Assembly: GCA_020721445.1 (NCBI GenBank)
Contig: DYMU01000010.1
Location: 1-64,000, forward strand
Length of the DNA: 64,000 nucleotides
Reading direction: 5' to 3'
Source: Gemmobacter nectariphilus
GTDB taxonomy: Bacteria; Pseudomonadota; Alphaproteobacteria; Rhodobacterales; Rhodobacteraceae
Shown here one piece after another: positions 10,421-18,839 of this stretch (its first letter is position 1; each line of letters begins with the position of its first letter). Below the pieces are notes generated by a model. It saw nothing but the letters and a program-made list of their open reading frames with translations, was not told the DNA's origin and ran no database searches. Made by a program: the position numbers and the translations under genes.

Positions 10421-13400
10421 TTAGCCTTTCGGCATCGCCAGCGTCAGCATCTTGCCGCTTTTCTGATAGCGGACTTCGGATTTGGTGATCGCCTGCACAC
10501 GGCCACCGTCGACGCTGTCGCCGATCTTGACCTTCTTGTATTTGCCGTTCGACTGCCGGATCAGCGCATAGCGTTTGGAGTCGGTGCCGTAGACCCCGAT
10601 CAGGTTGGTTTTTGACAGGTTGATTGCGTTGACGAAGGTGGCCTGCTTGGCCACGCTGGCCTTGGTCGGAATCCGCGGCGCGGCAGATTTTGCGCGGACT
10701 TCGGGTTCGTCATCGGCCTCTTCATCGGTCTTCGCCGGTTGCTTGGTCCTTGGCGCGGGGGCGGCGGCGGCAATCACTTCGGGTTCGGCCTGCTGGCGCG
10801 CTTCGGGTTGGCGGGTGGCGGCGGCCACGGCCTCTTCCACGGCCCGGCTCAGGTCGCGGGGCCGGGGGGCGGGTTTGCGCGAAACGGCAATTGCCATCGG
10901 GCTGGCACTGGCCTGCACCACCACGGCGGCCTCGGCAGTCGCATCGGCCACGGCGGACTGAACCGCAAGCGACGCCGCCTGCGATGCGCGCCGCGACGCC
11001 TCGCCGGCGGCAAGCACGCTGGGCGCACGCGGGCGGGGACGCAGGCTGGCAAAGCGGGTTTCGATGGCGGGGACAAGTGCGGCGTCGTCCTCGGCTGCCA
11101 CCGGTGCAAGGCCTTCGGGTCTGGCACGGGGCCGTGCGGCAGACAGGGCGGGATCGACGGCAGGGGGGGGCTCTGCCGCCGCCCGGGCTTCGGTCGCAAG
11201 GGCCGGGTCAGCCGGCGCCACCGCCTCAGTCGGGGCTGCGCTTGCAGCCGGGCGCAGTGGCGGCACGCGCGGCGGTTTGCCCGCCACCAACATGACGCCT
11301 TCCGGTGTCATGATGCCCTCTGGCGTCGGCTTGATCCGCCCGTTTTCGTCAAACTGATACACCGTGCCAAACGGCGGCGGCGGCATTTGCGCGGTGGGCG
11401 GGCTGTCGCCCGATCCGGCCGGTTGCGGCAACACGAACGGGTCGCTCAGGGCAGGCGGTGCATCCATTCCTGCCAGAAAAATCTCATCCTGCACGGTCGG
11501 GCTGGGCTGGGTGACAGCGGCCGCTTCCGTCTGAAGCGGGGTTTCGGGCGCAGGCTCGGGCGCGCTTTGCCCGGCGTCAACCTCGGCCTGTGCCGGTGCC
11601 GTGGCATCGGGCAAGTCCGGCTCGGGTGCGGGCAGCTCTTTATCCACCACAGCGGTCTGAAGGTCGCCATCGGCACTGGCCTGTGCATCGGCGGGCAGAA
11701 TGCCATCGGCCAGCATTTCATCATCGGGGGCAGGCACATCGCCGGCTGTCACCACTGGCGCGGTCACTGTCCCGGCATCTACCTCGACGTCTGTCTCTGC
11801 GGCGGACACTTGGACCGCTGCCGACTCTGGTTCGGCGCGGGTCAGCACAAACGACGACCATGCCGCAACCAAAGCCAGCAGCAGCAACAGCACGCCGGTC
11901 AGGATCAACCCCAGGTAACGCGGCTTGCCGCGCTGCGGCACCGGGCGTGACCCAAGGCCCTTGCCAAACGCGCTTGTGCTGCTTGGCACCGGTGCCGACG
12001 GACGCGATGGGCGCGCCGTGGCAGGGCTGGTCGGGCTGAGGGTGGCCCCCGTGGCGGTGACGGTGGCTGGTGCCGCAGCCAGTGGCGCTGAGGTTGGCGC
12101 GGGGCGTTCGGCGGCGGCCGGCAAGGCACCGGACGGTGCCTTTTTCTTGCGGCTTCCGGGTATCGTTGGTGACGTGACCAGATTGCCGATCGTGCGCAGC
12201 CCCTTGCCGGCCTTGCCCATCATCGACACCGCAGCCGCCGGAGGGTCGCCCGGCAACCGGGGCGGTGGGGGCACCGGGTCATCATAGCTGAACTTCGGGG
12301 CCGGTCGTGCGGCGGCAGGGCGATCAACGGGTGGTTTGGCTGCGGCCGGGCGCGCGGCGAGGGAAGGCGAAGGCTCCGCCGATACAGCAGACCTTGGCCG
12401 GGCGCTTCCCAGTCCGGGGGCCGGATTGGTGGCCTTTGGCGGCACGGCACTGCCCAGTGGGCGCGCGCCATCTGCGGCTGCGCGGCGGCTGGCAAAGGCC
12501 ACGAAAGCCGCGGTCGACAGTGGTGGTGGCAGGTCGTCCAAGGTCGGTGGCTGCACCGCCAGAACCGAGGCAGGGTTCGCGGCGGGCGCTGCATTTTCCG
12601 ACCCATCGTCAAGCGGCACATCCACCGCCATCGGGGCTTCGGCAGCCTCTTCCAGCCGCGCCATCGTCATCGGCGGCTCTGCCGGGTCATAGGCGGGCAG
12701 ATCATTGTCCGGCAGATCAGGCGCGGGCGGGTCCGGTTCCCAGAACGGCTCTGGCGCAGGAACCTCGGGCGGGGATGGGGTCGGGGTCGGCAGGTCCGGC
12801 TGCTGCCACGGCTCTGGCTCGGGCTGCGGTTCAGGCTGCGGCGATGGGACCGGCTCTGGCAGGGGCGGCGGCGTGGGGTTGGGGTCCGGAACCGGACCGG
12901 GCAAGGGTTCTGGATGCGGATCAACCTCGGGCGGCTGCGGTTCTGGCTGGGGCAGATCGGGCTGGGGCAGCTCAGGTTCTGGCAGGTCGGGTTCTGGCAG
13001 GTCGGGCGCGGGCAGTTCTGGACCGGGCACCTCAGCGTCAACCATATCTGGCGCGGGGGTGACGCCGCCTGCCGCCTGCGCGTCAAGGTCTGCCTCGGCG
13101 CGGATCAGGTCGCGGGTGACAACGCGGATCGGCTCGGCATCAGGCTCGATCCGGGTGCCTGCGGGCACCAGACTGGTGGCCCCAAAGAACGGCTCGCCGT
13201 CAAACCCGTCGGCGGGACCCGCCACGAAAGACACCGGGTTGAACCGGTGTTCTGCGGCAAAGGCCTCGGCCTCGGCCAGGGTTTCCCGCGCCACCACGGC
13301 GACAGTCACCTGCGGGCCGTTGCCAGACCAGTCAAAGGCCAACTCTGGCACATCATAGGGCGTCAGCCCTTCAAGCGCCGCCGCGATCTGCGCCCGCTGG

Positions 13401-13642
13401 CTGTCGGCATCCGGGCCGGGGGCGTCAATCTGGAAGTACCGGATTTGCGAATTCGGGATCACCAGCTTGGTCGAGACCTCGGTAGGTGACAGCCCCAATG
13501 CCGTGGCGCGCAAATAATCCAGCGCCGCCGCAAGGTCGGGTTCCGAAAAGCTGACCGATCCCACGTCCATCCAGCCACGCGCCGTGCGATGCAAGAGGGT
13601 GATGCCGTCATCCGTCAGATCAAGCGCAAAACTGGGTTTCAT
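10421..13642 (-). CDS. Large single-span protein: PilM/GspL-like head, Pro-rich linker, PilP/GspC-like tail
   Basis: 1073 aa. Residues 1 to about 190 resemble the actin-like cytoplasmic part of PilM/GspL (an ALDLTDDGITLL opening, then LVIPNSQIRYF and GLTPYDVPELAFDW). Residues about 200-315 are a Pro/Glu-rich repeat (LPEPD-type units). Further Ala/Pro-rich sequence leads to one membrane span at about 573-600 (LGLILTGVLLLLLALVAAW). A long periplasmic low-complexity part ends in about 65 residues resembling PilP/GspC: LIGVYG, then GKYKKVKIGDSVDGG. Such genes in Rhodobacterales are often mislabelled translation initiation factor 2. No pilus or type II secretion gene is beside it. ATG at 13642 is chosen because similarity starts there. 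Confidence 0.65.
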   Translation of the reverse strand: MKPSFALDLTDDGITLLHRTARGWMDVGSVSFSEPDLAAALDYLRATALGLSPTEVSTKLVIPNSQIRYFQIDAPGPDADSQRAQIAAALEGLTPYDVPELAFDWSGNGPQVTVAVVARETLAEAEAFAAEHRFNPVSFVAGPADGFDGEPFFGATSLVPAGTRIEPDAEPIRVVTRDLIRAEADLDAQAAGGVTPAPDMVDAEVPGPELPAPDLPEPDLPEPELPQPDLPQPEPQPPEVDPHPEPLPGPVPDPNPTPPPLPEPVPSPQPEPQPEPEPWQQPDLPTPTPSPPEVPAPEPFWEPDPPAPDLPDNDLPAYDPAEPPMTMARLEEAAEAPMAVDVPLDDGSENAAPAANPASVLAVQPPTLDDLPPPLSTAAFVAFASRRAAADGARPLGSAVPPKATNPAPGLGSARPRSAVSAEPSPSLAARPAAAKPPVDRPAAARPAPKFSYDDPVPPPPRLPGDPPAAAVSMMGKAGKGLRTIGNLVTSPTIPGSRKKKAPSGALPAAAERPAPTSAPLAAAPATVTATGATLSPTSPATARPSRPSAPVPSSTSAFGKGLGSRPVPQRGKPRYLGLILTGVLLLLLALVAAWSSFVLTRAEPESAAVQVSAAETDVEVDAGTVTAPVVTAGDVPAPDDEMLADGILPADAQASADGDLQTAVVDKELPAPEPDLPDATAPAQAEVDAGQSAPEPAPETPLQTEAAAVTQPSPTVQDEIFLAGMDAPPALSDPFVLPQPAGSGDSPPTAQMPPPPFGTVYQFDENGRIKPTPEGIMTPEGVMLVAGKPPRVPPLRPAASAAPTEAVAPADPALATEARAAAEPPPAVDPALSAARPRARPEGLAPVAAEDDAALVPAIETRFASLRPRPRAPSVLAAGEASRRASQAASLAVQSAVADATAEAAVVVQASASPMAIAVSRKPAPRPRDLSRAVEEAVAAATRQPEARQQAEPEVIAAAAPAPRTKQPAKTDEEADDEPEVRAKSAAPRIPTKASVAKQATFVNAINLSKTNLIGVYGTDSKRYALIRQSNGKYKKVKIGDSVDGGRVQAITKSEVRYQKSGKMLTLAMPKG
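12935..13030 (-). repeat. 18-base tandem repeat encoding Pro-Glu-Leu units
   Basis: Units of the type GGCAGGTCGGGTTCTGGC repeat in tandem, with diverged copies further left to about 12700. In the coding strand they encode the LPEPDLPEPE-type linker. Confidence 0.75.
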
Positions 13643-13730
13643 ATCCGGCGTGTAGCATAAGGGACCAAGGGCCGAAAACCGCCCCTTGCAGACAGGTTCC
13701 TTCCTACAGCAGCTTTCCGCCGAAGGGAAG

Positions 13731-13753
13731 AAAAAGCCCCGTGAAATGCGGGG
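13731..13753 (-). terminator. Terminator-like hairpin in the leader of the 10421-13642 gene
   Basis: On the reverse strand CCCCG-(7 bases)-CGGGG is followed by C and five T. It lies about 90 bases upstream of the start at 13642 and reads towards it. It could attenuate the gene or block read-through from further upstream. Confidence 0.4.
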
Positions 13754-13815
13754 TCCACCTGATAGCGTGTCGACCATGGTCTGAAACCCGTCATTGACCG
13801 CAAGGAGTTCCCATC

Positions 13816-14520
13816 ATGCAACTGCTTCACACCCTGACCTTGGTCGGCCTGTTGGCCGCCGTGCCCCTTGCCCCTGCCTGTGCCGAAACCCCGATGGTCG
13901 CCCAGATCACCGTCACCGGCGAAGGTGTGGTCGAAGGTGTGCCCGACATCGCGGCACTGACGCTGGGCGTAACCACGACGGGCGATACCGCCGTGGCCGC
14001 CATGGCCGCCAATACCACGGCGCTGACGGCCGTGATGGCGCGGTTGGTGGCCGCAGGCGTGGCCGAGCGTGACATGCAGACCACCAACCTGTCGATCAAC
14101 CCGAACTGGACCAATTATGCCAGCAGTCCCAAGCCGCAGATCGACGGCTATACCGCGTCAAACCAGCTTACGGTGACGATCCGGGCGCTGGACAGCCTGG
14201 GGGCCGTGCTGGACGCGGCCATTGCCGATGGTGCCAACACCCTGAACGGGCTGAGTTTCGGTCTGTCGCAACCGCGCCCGGCAATGGACGGTGCGCGCAG
14301 CAAGGCGGTGGCCGATGCCCGCGCCAAAGCCACGCTTCTGGTCGAAGCCGCCGGGGTGAAACTGGGGCGGATCGTGTCGATCAGCGAAGGCGGCGGTTAC
14401 AGCCAGCCCGCGCCGATGTTCCGCCAGATGGCCGAGGCGGCCGCCAGCCCGGTGCCGGTGGCCGCCGGAGAGGTGGCGACCACCGCCAATGTGACCATCG
14501 TGTTCGAGATTGCCCAGTAG
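13816..14520 (+). CDS. SIMPL domain (DUF541) periplasmic protein
   Basis: 234 aa. A Sec signal peptide covers residues 1 to about 23 (cleavage after APACA). The mature part is one SIMPL/DUF541 domain: an ITVTGEGVVEGVPDIA opening, the repeated VMARLVAAGVAERDMQTTNLSI segment that is typical of the family, and the C-terminal ANVTIVFEI strand. Family members (for example E. coli YggE) are periplasmic or membrane proteins linked to stress tolerance, with no established chemistry. A good ribosome binding site (AAGGAG) precedes the ATG. It is divergent from the large fusion gene. Confidence 0.9.
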   Translation: MQLLHTLTLVGLLAAVPLAPACAETPMVAQITVTGEGVVEGVPDIAALTLGVTTTGDTAVAAMAANTTALTAVMARLVAAGVAERDMQTTNLSINPNWTNYASSPKPQIDGYTASNQLTVTIRALDSLGAVLDAAIADGANTLNGLSFGLSQPRPAMDGARSKAVADARAKATLLVEAAGVKLGRIVSISEGGGYSQPAPMFRQMAEAAASPVPVAAGEVATTANVTIVFEIAQ

Positions 14521-14580
14521 ACGCCTGCCGCCGCCGGTCGGGCGCATCCAAGCGATGCGCCCGTCAGCCCGCGAAAAACT

Positions 14581-15873
14581 TCAGGCGGTGGCCTTGTCCA
14601 TCGCCTGATCCAGATCGGCAATGATATCGGCAATATCCTCGATCCCGATCGACACCCGCACCACATTGGGGGCTGCACCAGCCCGTGCCTGCGCCTCGGG
14701 TGACAGTTGGCGATGCGTGGTCGATGCCGGGTGGATGATCAGGCTGCGGGTGTCGCCCAGATTGGCGACATGGCTGAACAGGGTCAGGTTGTCGATCAGC
14801 TTGACGCAGGCATCATAGCCGCCCTTCAGCGCAAAGGTGAACAGCGCCCCGGCACCCTTGGGGCAGATGCGGGCGATGCGGGGCTGCGACGGACTGCTGT
14901 CCAGCCCGGCATAGGTGACCATCTCGACCCGCGGATCCGCCTCCAGCCACTTGGCCACGGCAATCGCGTTTTCGACATGGCGCTGCATCCGCAGCGACAG
15001 GGTTTCAATTCCCATCAGCGTGTAATGCGCGCCTTGCGGGTTCATCGTCATGCCCAGATCGCGCAGGCCGATGGCAATCGAGTGGAAGGTGAATGCCATT
15101 GGCCCAAGTGCCGCATGGAAGGTCAGCCCGTGATAGGCGGGTTCGGGTTGCGACAGCGATGGAAACTTGTCGCTGGCCGACCAGTCGAACCGCCCCGAAT
15201 CAACCACCACACCGCCGGTCACCGTGCCGTTGCCGGTCAGGTATTTGGTGGCGGAATGCACCACCAGCGTCGCGCCATGGTCAATCGGTTTGCACAGGTA
15301 AGGTGTGGCCGTGGTGTTGTCGACGATCAGAGGCAGGCCGACGCGGTTGGCAATTGCCGCAATCGCATCCAGATCGGTGATATAGCCGCCGGGGTTGGCG
15401 ATAGTTTCACAAAAGATCGCGCGGGTATTGTCATCGACCGCCGCCTCGATCGCCGCCAGATCGTCGAAATCAACAAACCGCGCCGACCAGCCGAAACGTT
15501 TGATGGTCTGGCTGAACTGGGTCAGCGTGCCGCCATACAGCCGGGTCGAGGCCACGATGTTCAGCCCCGGTCCCATCAGCGGGAACAGCGCCATGATCTG
15601 CGCCGCATGGCCGGACGAACAGCACACCGCGCCTGCGCCGCCCTCCAGCGCCGCCACCCGGTTTGCCAGCGCCGAGACGGTGGGGTTGGTCAGCCGCGAG
15701 TAGATGTTGCCAACCTCGGCCAGATTGAACAGCCGTGCCGCATGGTCGGCATCGCGGAACACATAGGCCGTGGTCTGATAGATCGGCACCTGCCGCGCGC
15801 CGGTCGCCGGATCGGGTGCGGTGCCTGCATGAATGGCAAGCGTGTCAAAGCCGTATTGCGCTGTTTCGGTCAT
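14581..15873 (-). CDS. metY: O-acetylhomoserine sulfhydrylase (PLP enzyme)
   Basis: 430 aa Cys/Met metabolism PLP enzyme. The PLP lysine is Lys210 in the [11 protein letters not shown] motif, and other family marks are YSRLTNPT (59-66), CSSGHAA and [13 protein letters not shown]. Length and the [15 protein letters not shown] opening fit O-acetylhomoserine aminocarboxypropyltransferase (MetY/Cys-gamma-type) rather than the shorter cystathionine enzymes. It makes homocysteine from O-acetylhomoserine and sulfide. The ATG at 15873 is preferred over upstream in-frame starts, which run into repeat DNA. No S-box-like leader was recognised. Confidence 0.9.
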   Translation of the reverse strand: MTETAQYGFDTLAIHAGTAPDPATGARQVPIYQTTAYVFRDADHAARLFNLAEVGNIYSRLTNPTVSALANRVAALEGGAGAVCCSSGHAAQIMALFPLMGPGLNIVASTRLYGGTLTQFSQTIKRFGWSARFVDFDDLAAIEAAVDDNTRAIFCETIANPGGYITDLDAIAAIANRVGLPLIVDNTTATPYLCKPIDHGATLVVHSATKYLTGNGTVTGGVVVDSGRFDWSASDKFPSLSQPEPAYHGLTFHAALGPMAFTFHSIAIGLRDLGMTMNPQGAHYTLMGIETLSLRMQRHVENAIAVAKWLEADPRVEMVTYAGLDSSPSQPRIARICPKGAGALFTFALKGGYDACVKLIDNLTLFSHVANLGDTRSLIIHPASTTHRQLSPEAQARAGAAPNVVRVSIGIEDIADIIADLDQAMDKATA

Positions 15874-15968
15874 GTCATGTCCCCCCCGTAGATATGACAG
15901 GACGGTAGCGGGGAACGGCGGTATCGGCAACTGCCTGCCCGGAAAACCGCGGGGTAGCGGCTGAGGTC

Positions 15969-16000
15969 TTGCTGCTTGGAAAAATACTCCCGCCGGAGGC
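15969..16000 (+). repeat. Dispersed intergenic repeat, copy B
   Basis: TTGCTGCTTGGAAAAATACT continued by CCCGCCGGAGGC. It pairs with inverted copy C at 16063-16093 as a large inverted repeat in the metY-lrp gap. Confidence 0.8.
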
Positions 16001-16062
16001 ATCCGACCCTGCCGCCAATGCCGCGCATGCCTTGTGGCGCTTCGCCTTGCCGGGCGGCAGGA

Positions 16063-16093
16063 GCCTCCGGCGGGAGTATTTGGCAAGCAGCAA
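16063..16093 (-). repeat. Dispersed intergenic repeat, copy C (inverted)
   Basis: The reverse complement matches copy B apart from GCC versus GGAA next to the AT core. Together B and C could form a stem of about 30 bp with a loop of about 62 bases. The 282-bp gap 15874-16155 holds nothing else I can support. Confidence 0.8.
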
Positions 16094-16155
16094 TCCATGC
16101 GCCGGGATATGGCTGCAAGGGCAGGCCGCATAGGCCAGCCGCAGGGCGCATGACA

Positions 16156-16608
16156 TCAGGCGCGCAGGTCTTTCGGGCTGCCCATCACCACGAAGGTGGT
16201 GATCGACTGCACCTGTGGCAGCACGCCCAGCACATCGGTGTGCCAGTGCTTGTAATCGGCCAGATCGGCGGCTTCGACCCGTAGCAGGTATTCCACGGTT
16301 CCGGTGATGTTGTGGCACTCGGTCACTTGCGGGGCGCGGGCGACGGCGCGCTCAAACGCTTCTTGCGCGGCCTTGGTGTGGGTGTTCAGGCCAACGGTGA
16401 CGTAGGCCACAAACCCCACCCCCATGGCCGCGGGGTTCAGCACCGCGCGATAACCCTTGATCACGCCGCGCCGTTCCAGATCCTGCACCCGGCGTAGGCA
16501 GGCCGAGGGCGACAGGCCGATGCGCCCGGCAAGGTCAAGATTGGACATGCGGCCATCGCGTGACAGTTCACGCAATATCTTTTGGTCTATGTCATCCATT
16601 TTCGTCAT
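16156..16608 (-). CDS. Lrp/AsnC family transcriptional regulator
   Basis: 150 aa. The N-terminal winged helix-turn-helix covers about residues 5-60 (DIDQKILRELSRDGRMSNLD, then GLSPSACLRRVQDLE), followed by the C-terminal RAM effector/oligomerisation domain (about 68-145) with GTVEYLLRVEA. Family members sense amino acids. It is divergent from a LysE-type exporter with 72 bp between, the classic arrangement in which the regulator controls the exporter. An alternative start at Met4 (16599) is equally possible. Confidence 0.92.
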   Translation of the reverse strand: MTKMDDIDQKILRELSRDGRMSNLDLAGRIGLSPSACLRRVQDLERRGVIKGYRAVLNPAAMGVGFVAYVTVGLNTHTKAAQEAFERAVARAPQVTECHNITGTVEYLLRVEAADLADYKHWHTDVLGVLPQVQSITTFVVMGSPKDLRA

Positions 16609-16680
16609 TTAATGCAAATTTGACATCTTTTTTGCGCCAATTGCAATTCCATGCGGTGGATAATGTGGCAGATATTGCGC

Positions 16681-17286
16681 ATGACATATGACCTGCTTCT
16701 TGCCCTGATCGGCTTTGCCTTTGCCACCTCGGTCACGCCGGGGCCCAACAACATGATGCTGCTGGCGTCGGGGGCCAACTTCGGCTTTCGCCGGTCTGTG
16801 CCGCATATGCTGGGCATCAGCCTTGGTGTGGCGGCGATGATCTTGCTGTTTGGCCTGGGGCTGGAACAGGTGCTTCGGGCTGTCCCGCAACTGACGCTGG
16901 TTCTGAAACTGGCCTCGACGGTTTATATGCTGTGGCTGGCCTGGAAGATCGCCCATGCGACGGCACCGCAGACCGGGGATGCAGAGACACAGGTCGGCGG
17001 GCGACCCTTCACCTTCTTGCAGGCGGCGGGCTTTCAATGGGTCAACCCGAAGGCCTGGGCTTTGGCGCTGACGGCGGTCACAGTTTATGCAGGCGGGCAG
17101 GGTTGGGCAGCGGTGCTGACTGTGGCTTTGGTTTGCGCGGTGGTCAATTTGCCGTCGATTTCGGTCTGGGCGGCAACCGGCACGCAACTGCGCCGCTGGC
17201 TGACCAGCAACCGACGCTTGCAGGTGTTCAACTGGACGATGGCCGTGCTTCTGGTGGCCTCGCTTTGGCCGGTGTTGCGTGCCTAG
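16681..17286 (+). CDS. LysE/RhtB family amino acid exporter
   Basis: 201 aa, about six hydrophobic segments. The family motif TPGPNN occurs at residues 19-24, and the second half has the QWVNPKAWALAL segment of LysE/RhtB proteins. They export amino acids by proton exchange across the inner membrane. I chose the ATG at 16681 because it puts the hydrophobic helix and TPGPNN at the usual position; an in-frame start at 16651 adds ten residues. The divergent Lrp gene probably regulates it (inference). The exact substrate cannot be read. Its stop overlaps the stop of the convergent gene. Confidence 0.9.
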   Translation: MTYDLLLALIGFAFATSVTPGPNNMMLLASGANFGFRRSVPHMLGISLGVAAMILLFGLGLEQVLRAVPQLTLVLKLASTVYMLWLAWKIAHATAPQTGDAETQVGGRPFTFLQAAGFQWVNPKAWALALTAVTVYAGGQGWAAVLTVALVCAVVNLPSISVWAATGTQLRRWLTSNRRLQVFNWTMAVLLVASLWPVLRA

Positions 17287-18281
17287 CGCAGCCAAAGACC
17301 TTCGCGTTTCAGCGTGTTGCGGATCACCTGTTCGCGGTGCGGCAGGTTGGCGCGGTCAAACAGCGCCCGCGCCCTTCGGCCCTGGTTTTGGTAGACCAGC
17401 GTCTTGACGGGCGGATAGTCGCGCAGCACGCGACGCAGGGGCTGATCCTTGGCCACGGCCTCCAGCACCTCGACCGCGCGGTCGCTTTCGCGGGCGTAAA
17501 GCAGGGACAGCGTGCGGTAGTGGCAGGTTACATCGCCATCCAGCCCCGCCAGACCCGGACCCGGTCTGCCGCCGCCAAAGGAATGGATGACCAGCGGCAA
17601 GGCCACCTGATCCAGCCAGGGGTTCAACTCTTGCAACGCCAGCGCCTGGGGCCGGTCATCGCGGATTGAGCGCGCATAGGACAGGAACCGCGCCCCAAAT
17701 CGCAGCGGGCTTTCGTGAAAGAACCAGCCTGCGTTGAAATAGAGATACCGCTGCCAGTATTCATCGGGCTGCGACAGATCAAGGCTTGCGGCGAAATCCA
17801 GCCCGAACCGGTCATAGAGCGACTGCCAGATCGCGCCATAGCCGGGACCATAAAGCTCGATCTGCGGCCATGTGCCTTCGCGGCGCATGCTGGCCGAGGG
17901 TCGGGTGAAATCCAAGGTCAGGCCTGCAAGATCGCCGGTGATCAGCGTGTCGCTGTCCAGAAACAGGAACGGCCGGTCGGGCAGGGCGGCAAGCGCCTCG
18001 ATCTTGTTGCCATAGGGGTAGTCCTGTCCGAACACCTTTGACTCGAAGGGAACAATCGTGGCCCCCAACGCCTCCAGCACCCCACGCGCGGGGGCGTCCA
18101 TCCGCAGATCGGCTTGCCACAGCGGGCCGGGTTGCGGCTCGCAGATCACCAGTTGACCGGCGAAACCAGGGTTGGTCAGCCGCAAGGAGGCTGCCAGCAA
18201 GATCGCCTCGTATTGCAGGCGGCCCTTCTGACCGATGGCCATCAGCGTAAAATCGTGGCGGTTTGGCCCCGGTTCGGGCAT
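17283..18281 (-). CDS. Glycosyltransferase-like protein (GT-A fold type)
   Basis: 332 aa. The layout resembles nucleotide-sugar binding GT-A enzymes: an N-terminal alpha/beta part (DFTLMAIGQKGRLQYEA), a GNKIEAL segment, and a metal-binding type DSD at 109-111 inside FLFLDSDTLITGDL. A YFNAGWFF segment and a late HSFGGG motif also fit such enzymes. No membrane span or signal peptide is seen, so it is cytoplasmic. The ATG at 18281 is the start that begins the recognisable fold. No cell-envelope polysaccharide genes are adjacent, so acceptor and sugar are unknown. Confidence 0.6.
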   Translation of the reverse strand: MPEPGPNRHDFTLMAIGQKGRLQYEAILLAASLRLTNPGFAGQLVICEPQPGPLWQADLRMDAPARGVLEALGATIVPFESKVFGQDYPYGNKIEALAALPDRPFLFLDSDTLITGDLAGLTLDFTRPSASMRREGTWPQIELYGPGYGAIWQSLYDRFGLDFAASLDLSQPDEYWQRYLYFNAGWFFHESPLRFGARFLSYARSIRDDRPQALALQELNPWLDQVALPLVIHSFGGGRPGPGLAGLDGDVTCHYRTLSLLYARESDRAVEVLEAVAKDQPLRRVLRDYPPVKTLVYQNQGRRARALFDRANLPHREQVIRNTLKREGLWLR

Positions 18282-18348
18282 GGTTTTCGTCCATCTGACT
18301 GAGCGTTTTCCAGATACCCCGCTTTGCCCCCCGACAAAAGGACAGGAT

Positions 18349-18774
18349 ATGAAAAAGCTGGCTTTCCCTTGCCTTGTGGCGGTTCTGCCCGCCATCGCCG
18401 CGCTGGCCGCAGCCGCGCAATCCTTCACCACCGCCGCCGAGGTGAAGCCGATCTTGCAAGCCACCAAATCCAGTTGGGTGGCGCTGCGGGAATATGACGG
18501 CAACGATATGTTGTATTTCACCAATCTGGAAAGCTGGCGTTGCGGCCTGTCGCAAGTGCGGTTTTCGGTCAACAGCACCGCCGCGACCAAAGTGTGGGAG
18601 ATGGAGCCCTGCCACGAAGGCGAGGCGCACCCCAACGCGCTGAAACTGGAGGCCCATCTGCCCTATACCGTGCTGCCCCTCGGGATGGCGACCTCGGTCA
18701 GCGTGGTGGTGGTCTATGATGACGGCAGCGAAGATCGCGTGGACTATGACCGCAAGGCCATCTTGATGCCCTGA
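18349..18774 (+). CDS. Secreted protein of unknown function
   Basis: 141 aa. A Sec signal peptide covers residues 1 to about 22 (MKKLAFPCLVAVL, cleavage after LAAAA). The mature protein has a TAAEVKPILQATKSSWVALR opening and two cysteines that could form a disulfide (in SWRCGLSQ and MEPCHEGE), with a beta-rich second half. I do not recognise the family. ATG at 18349 follows a good AAGGACAGG ribosome binding site; an in-frame start at 18235 would bury the signal peptide. It is divergent from the glycosyltransferase-like gene with 67 bp between. Confidence 0.7.
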   Translation: MKKLAFPCLVAVLPAIAALAAAAQSFTTAAEVKPILQATKSSWVALREYDGNDMLYFTNLESWRCGLSQVRFSVNSTAATKVWEMEPCHEGEAHPNALKLEAHLPYTVLPLGMATSVSVVVVYDDGSEDRVDYDRKAILMP

Positions 18775-18816
18775 TCGGGTGATGGTTTTGCGAATGGTTC
18801 TCAGTTGCATTGACAT

Positions 18817-18831
18817 TGCGACTTAATCGCA
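18817..18831. promoter_or_regulatory. Palindromic operator candidate upstream of metal ABC importer
   Basis: A perfect dyad TGCGA-CTTAA-TCGCA lies eight bases before the start of the substrate-binding gene, within an AT-richer stretch. Position and form fit a metalloregulator site (Mur/MntR/Zur type), but no specific consensus is matched with confidence. Confidence 0.5.
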
Positions 18832-18839
18832 TATGTTAA

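Noticed and set aside
10739-11950. 403-codon Gly/Arg-rich plus-strand frame inside the fusion gene
   Set aside because: Reverse image of the Ala/Pro-rich linker; Gly/Arg/Cys richness follows from base composition.
12935-13030. CRISPR-like tandem repeats
   Set aside because: Repeats are contiguous, in frame, without spacers, and encode a Pro-Glu linker.
14707-15891. 394-codon plus-strand frame over metY
   Set aside because: Shadow of the PLP enzyme gene, which carries all family motifs.
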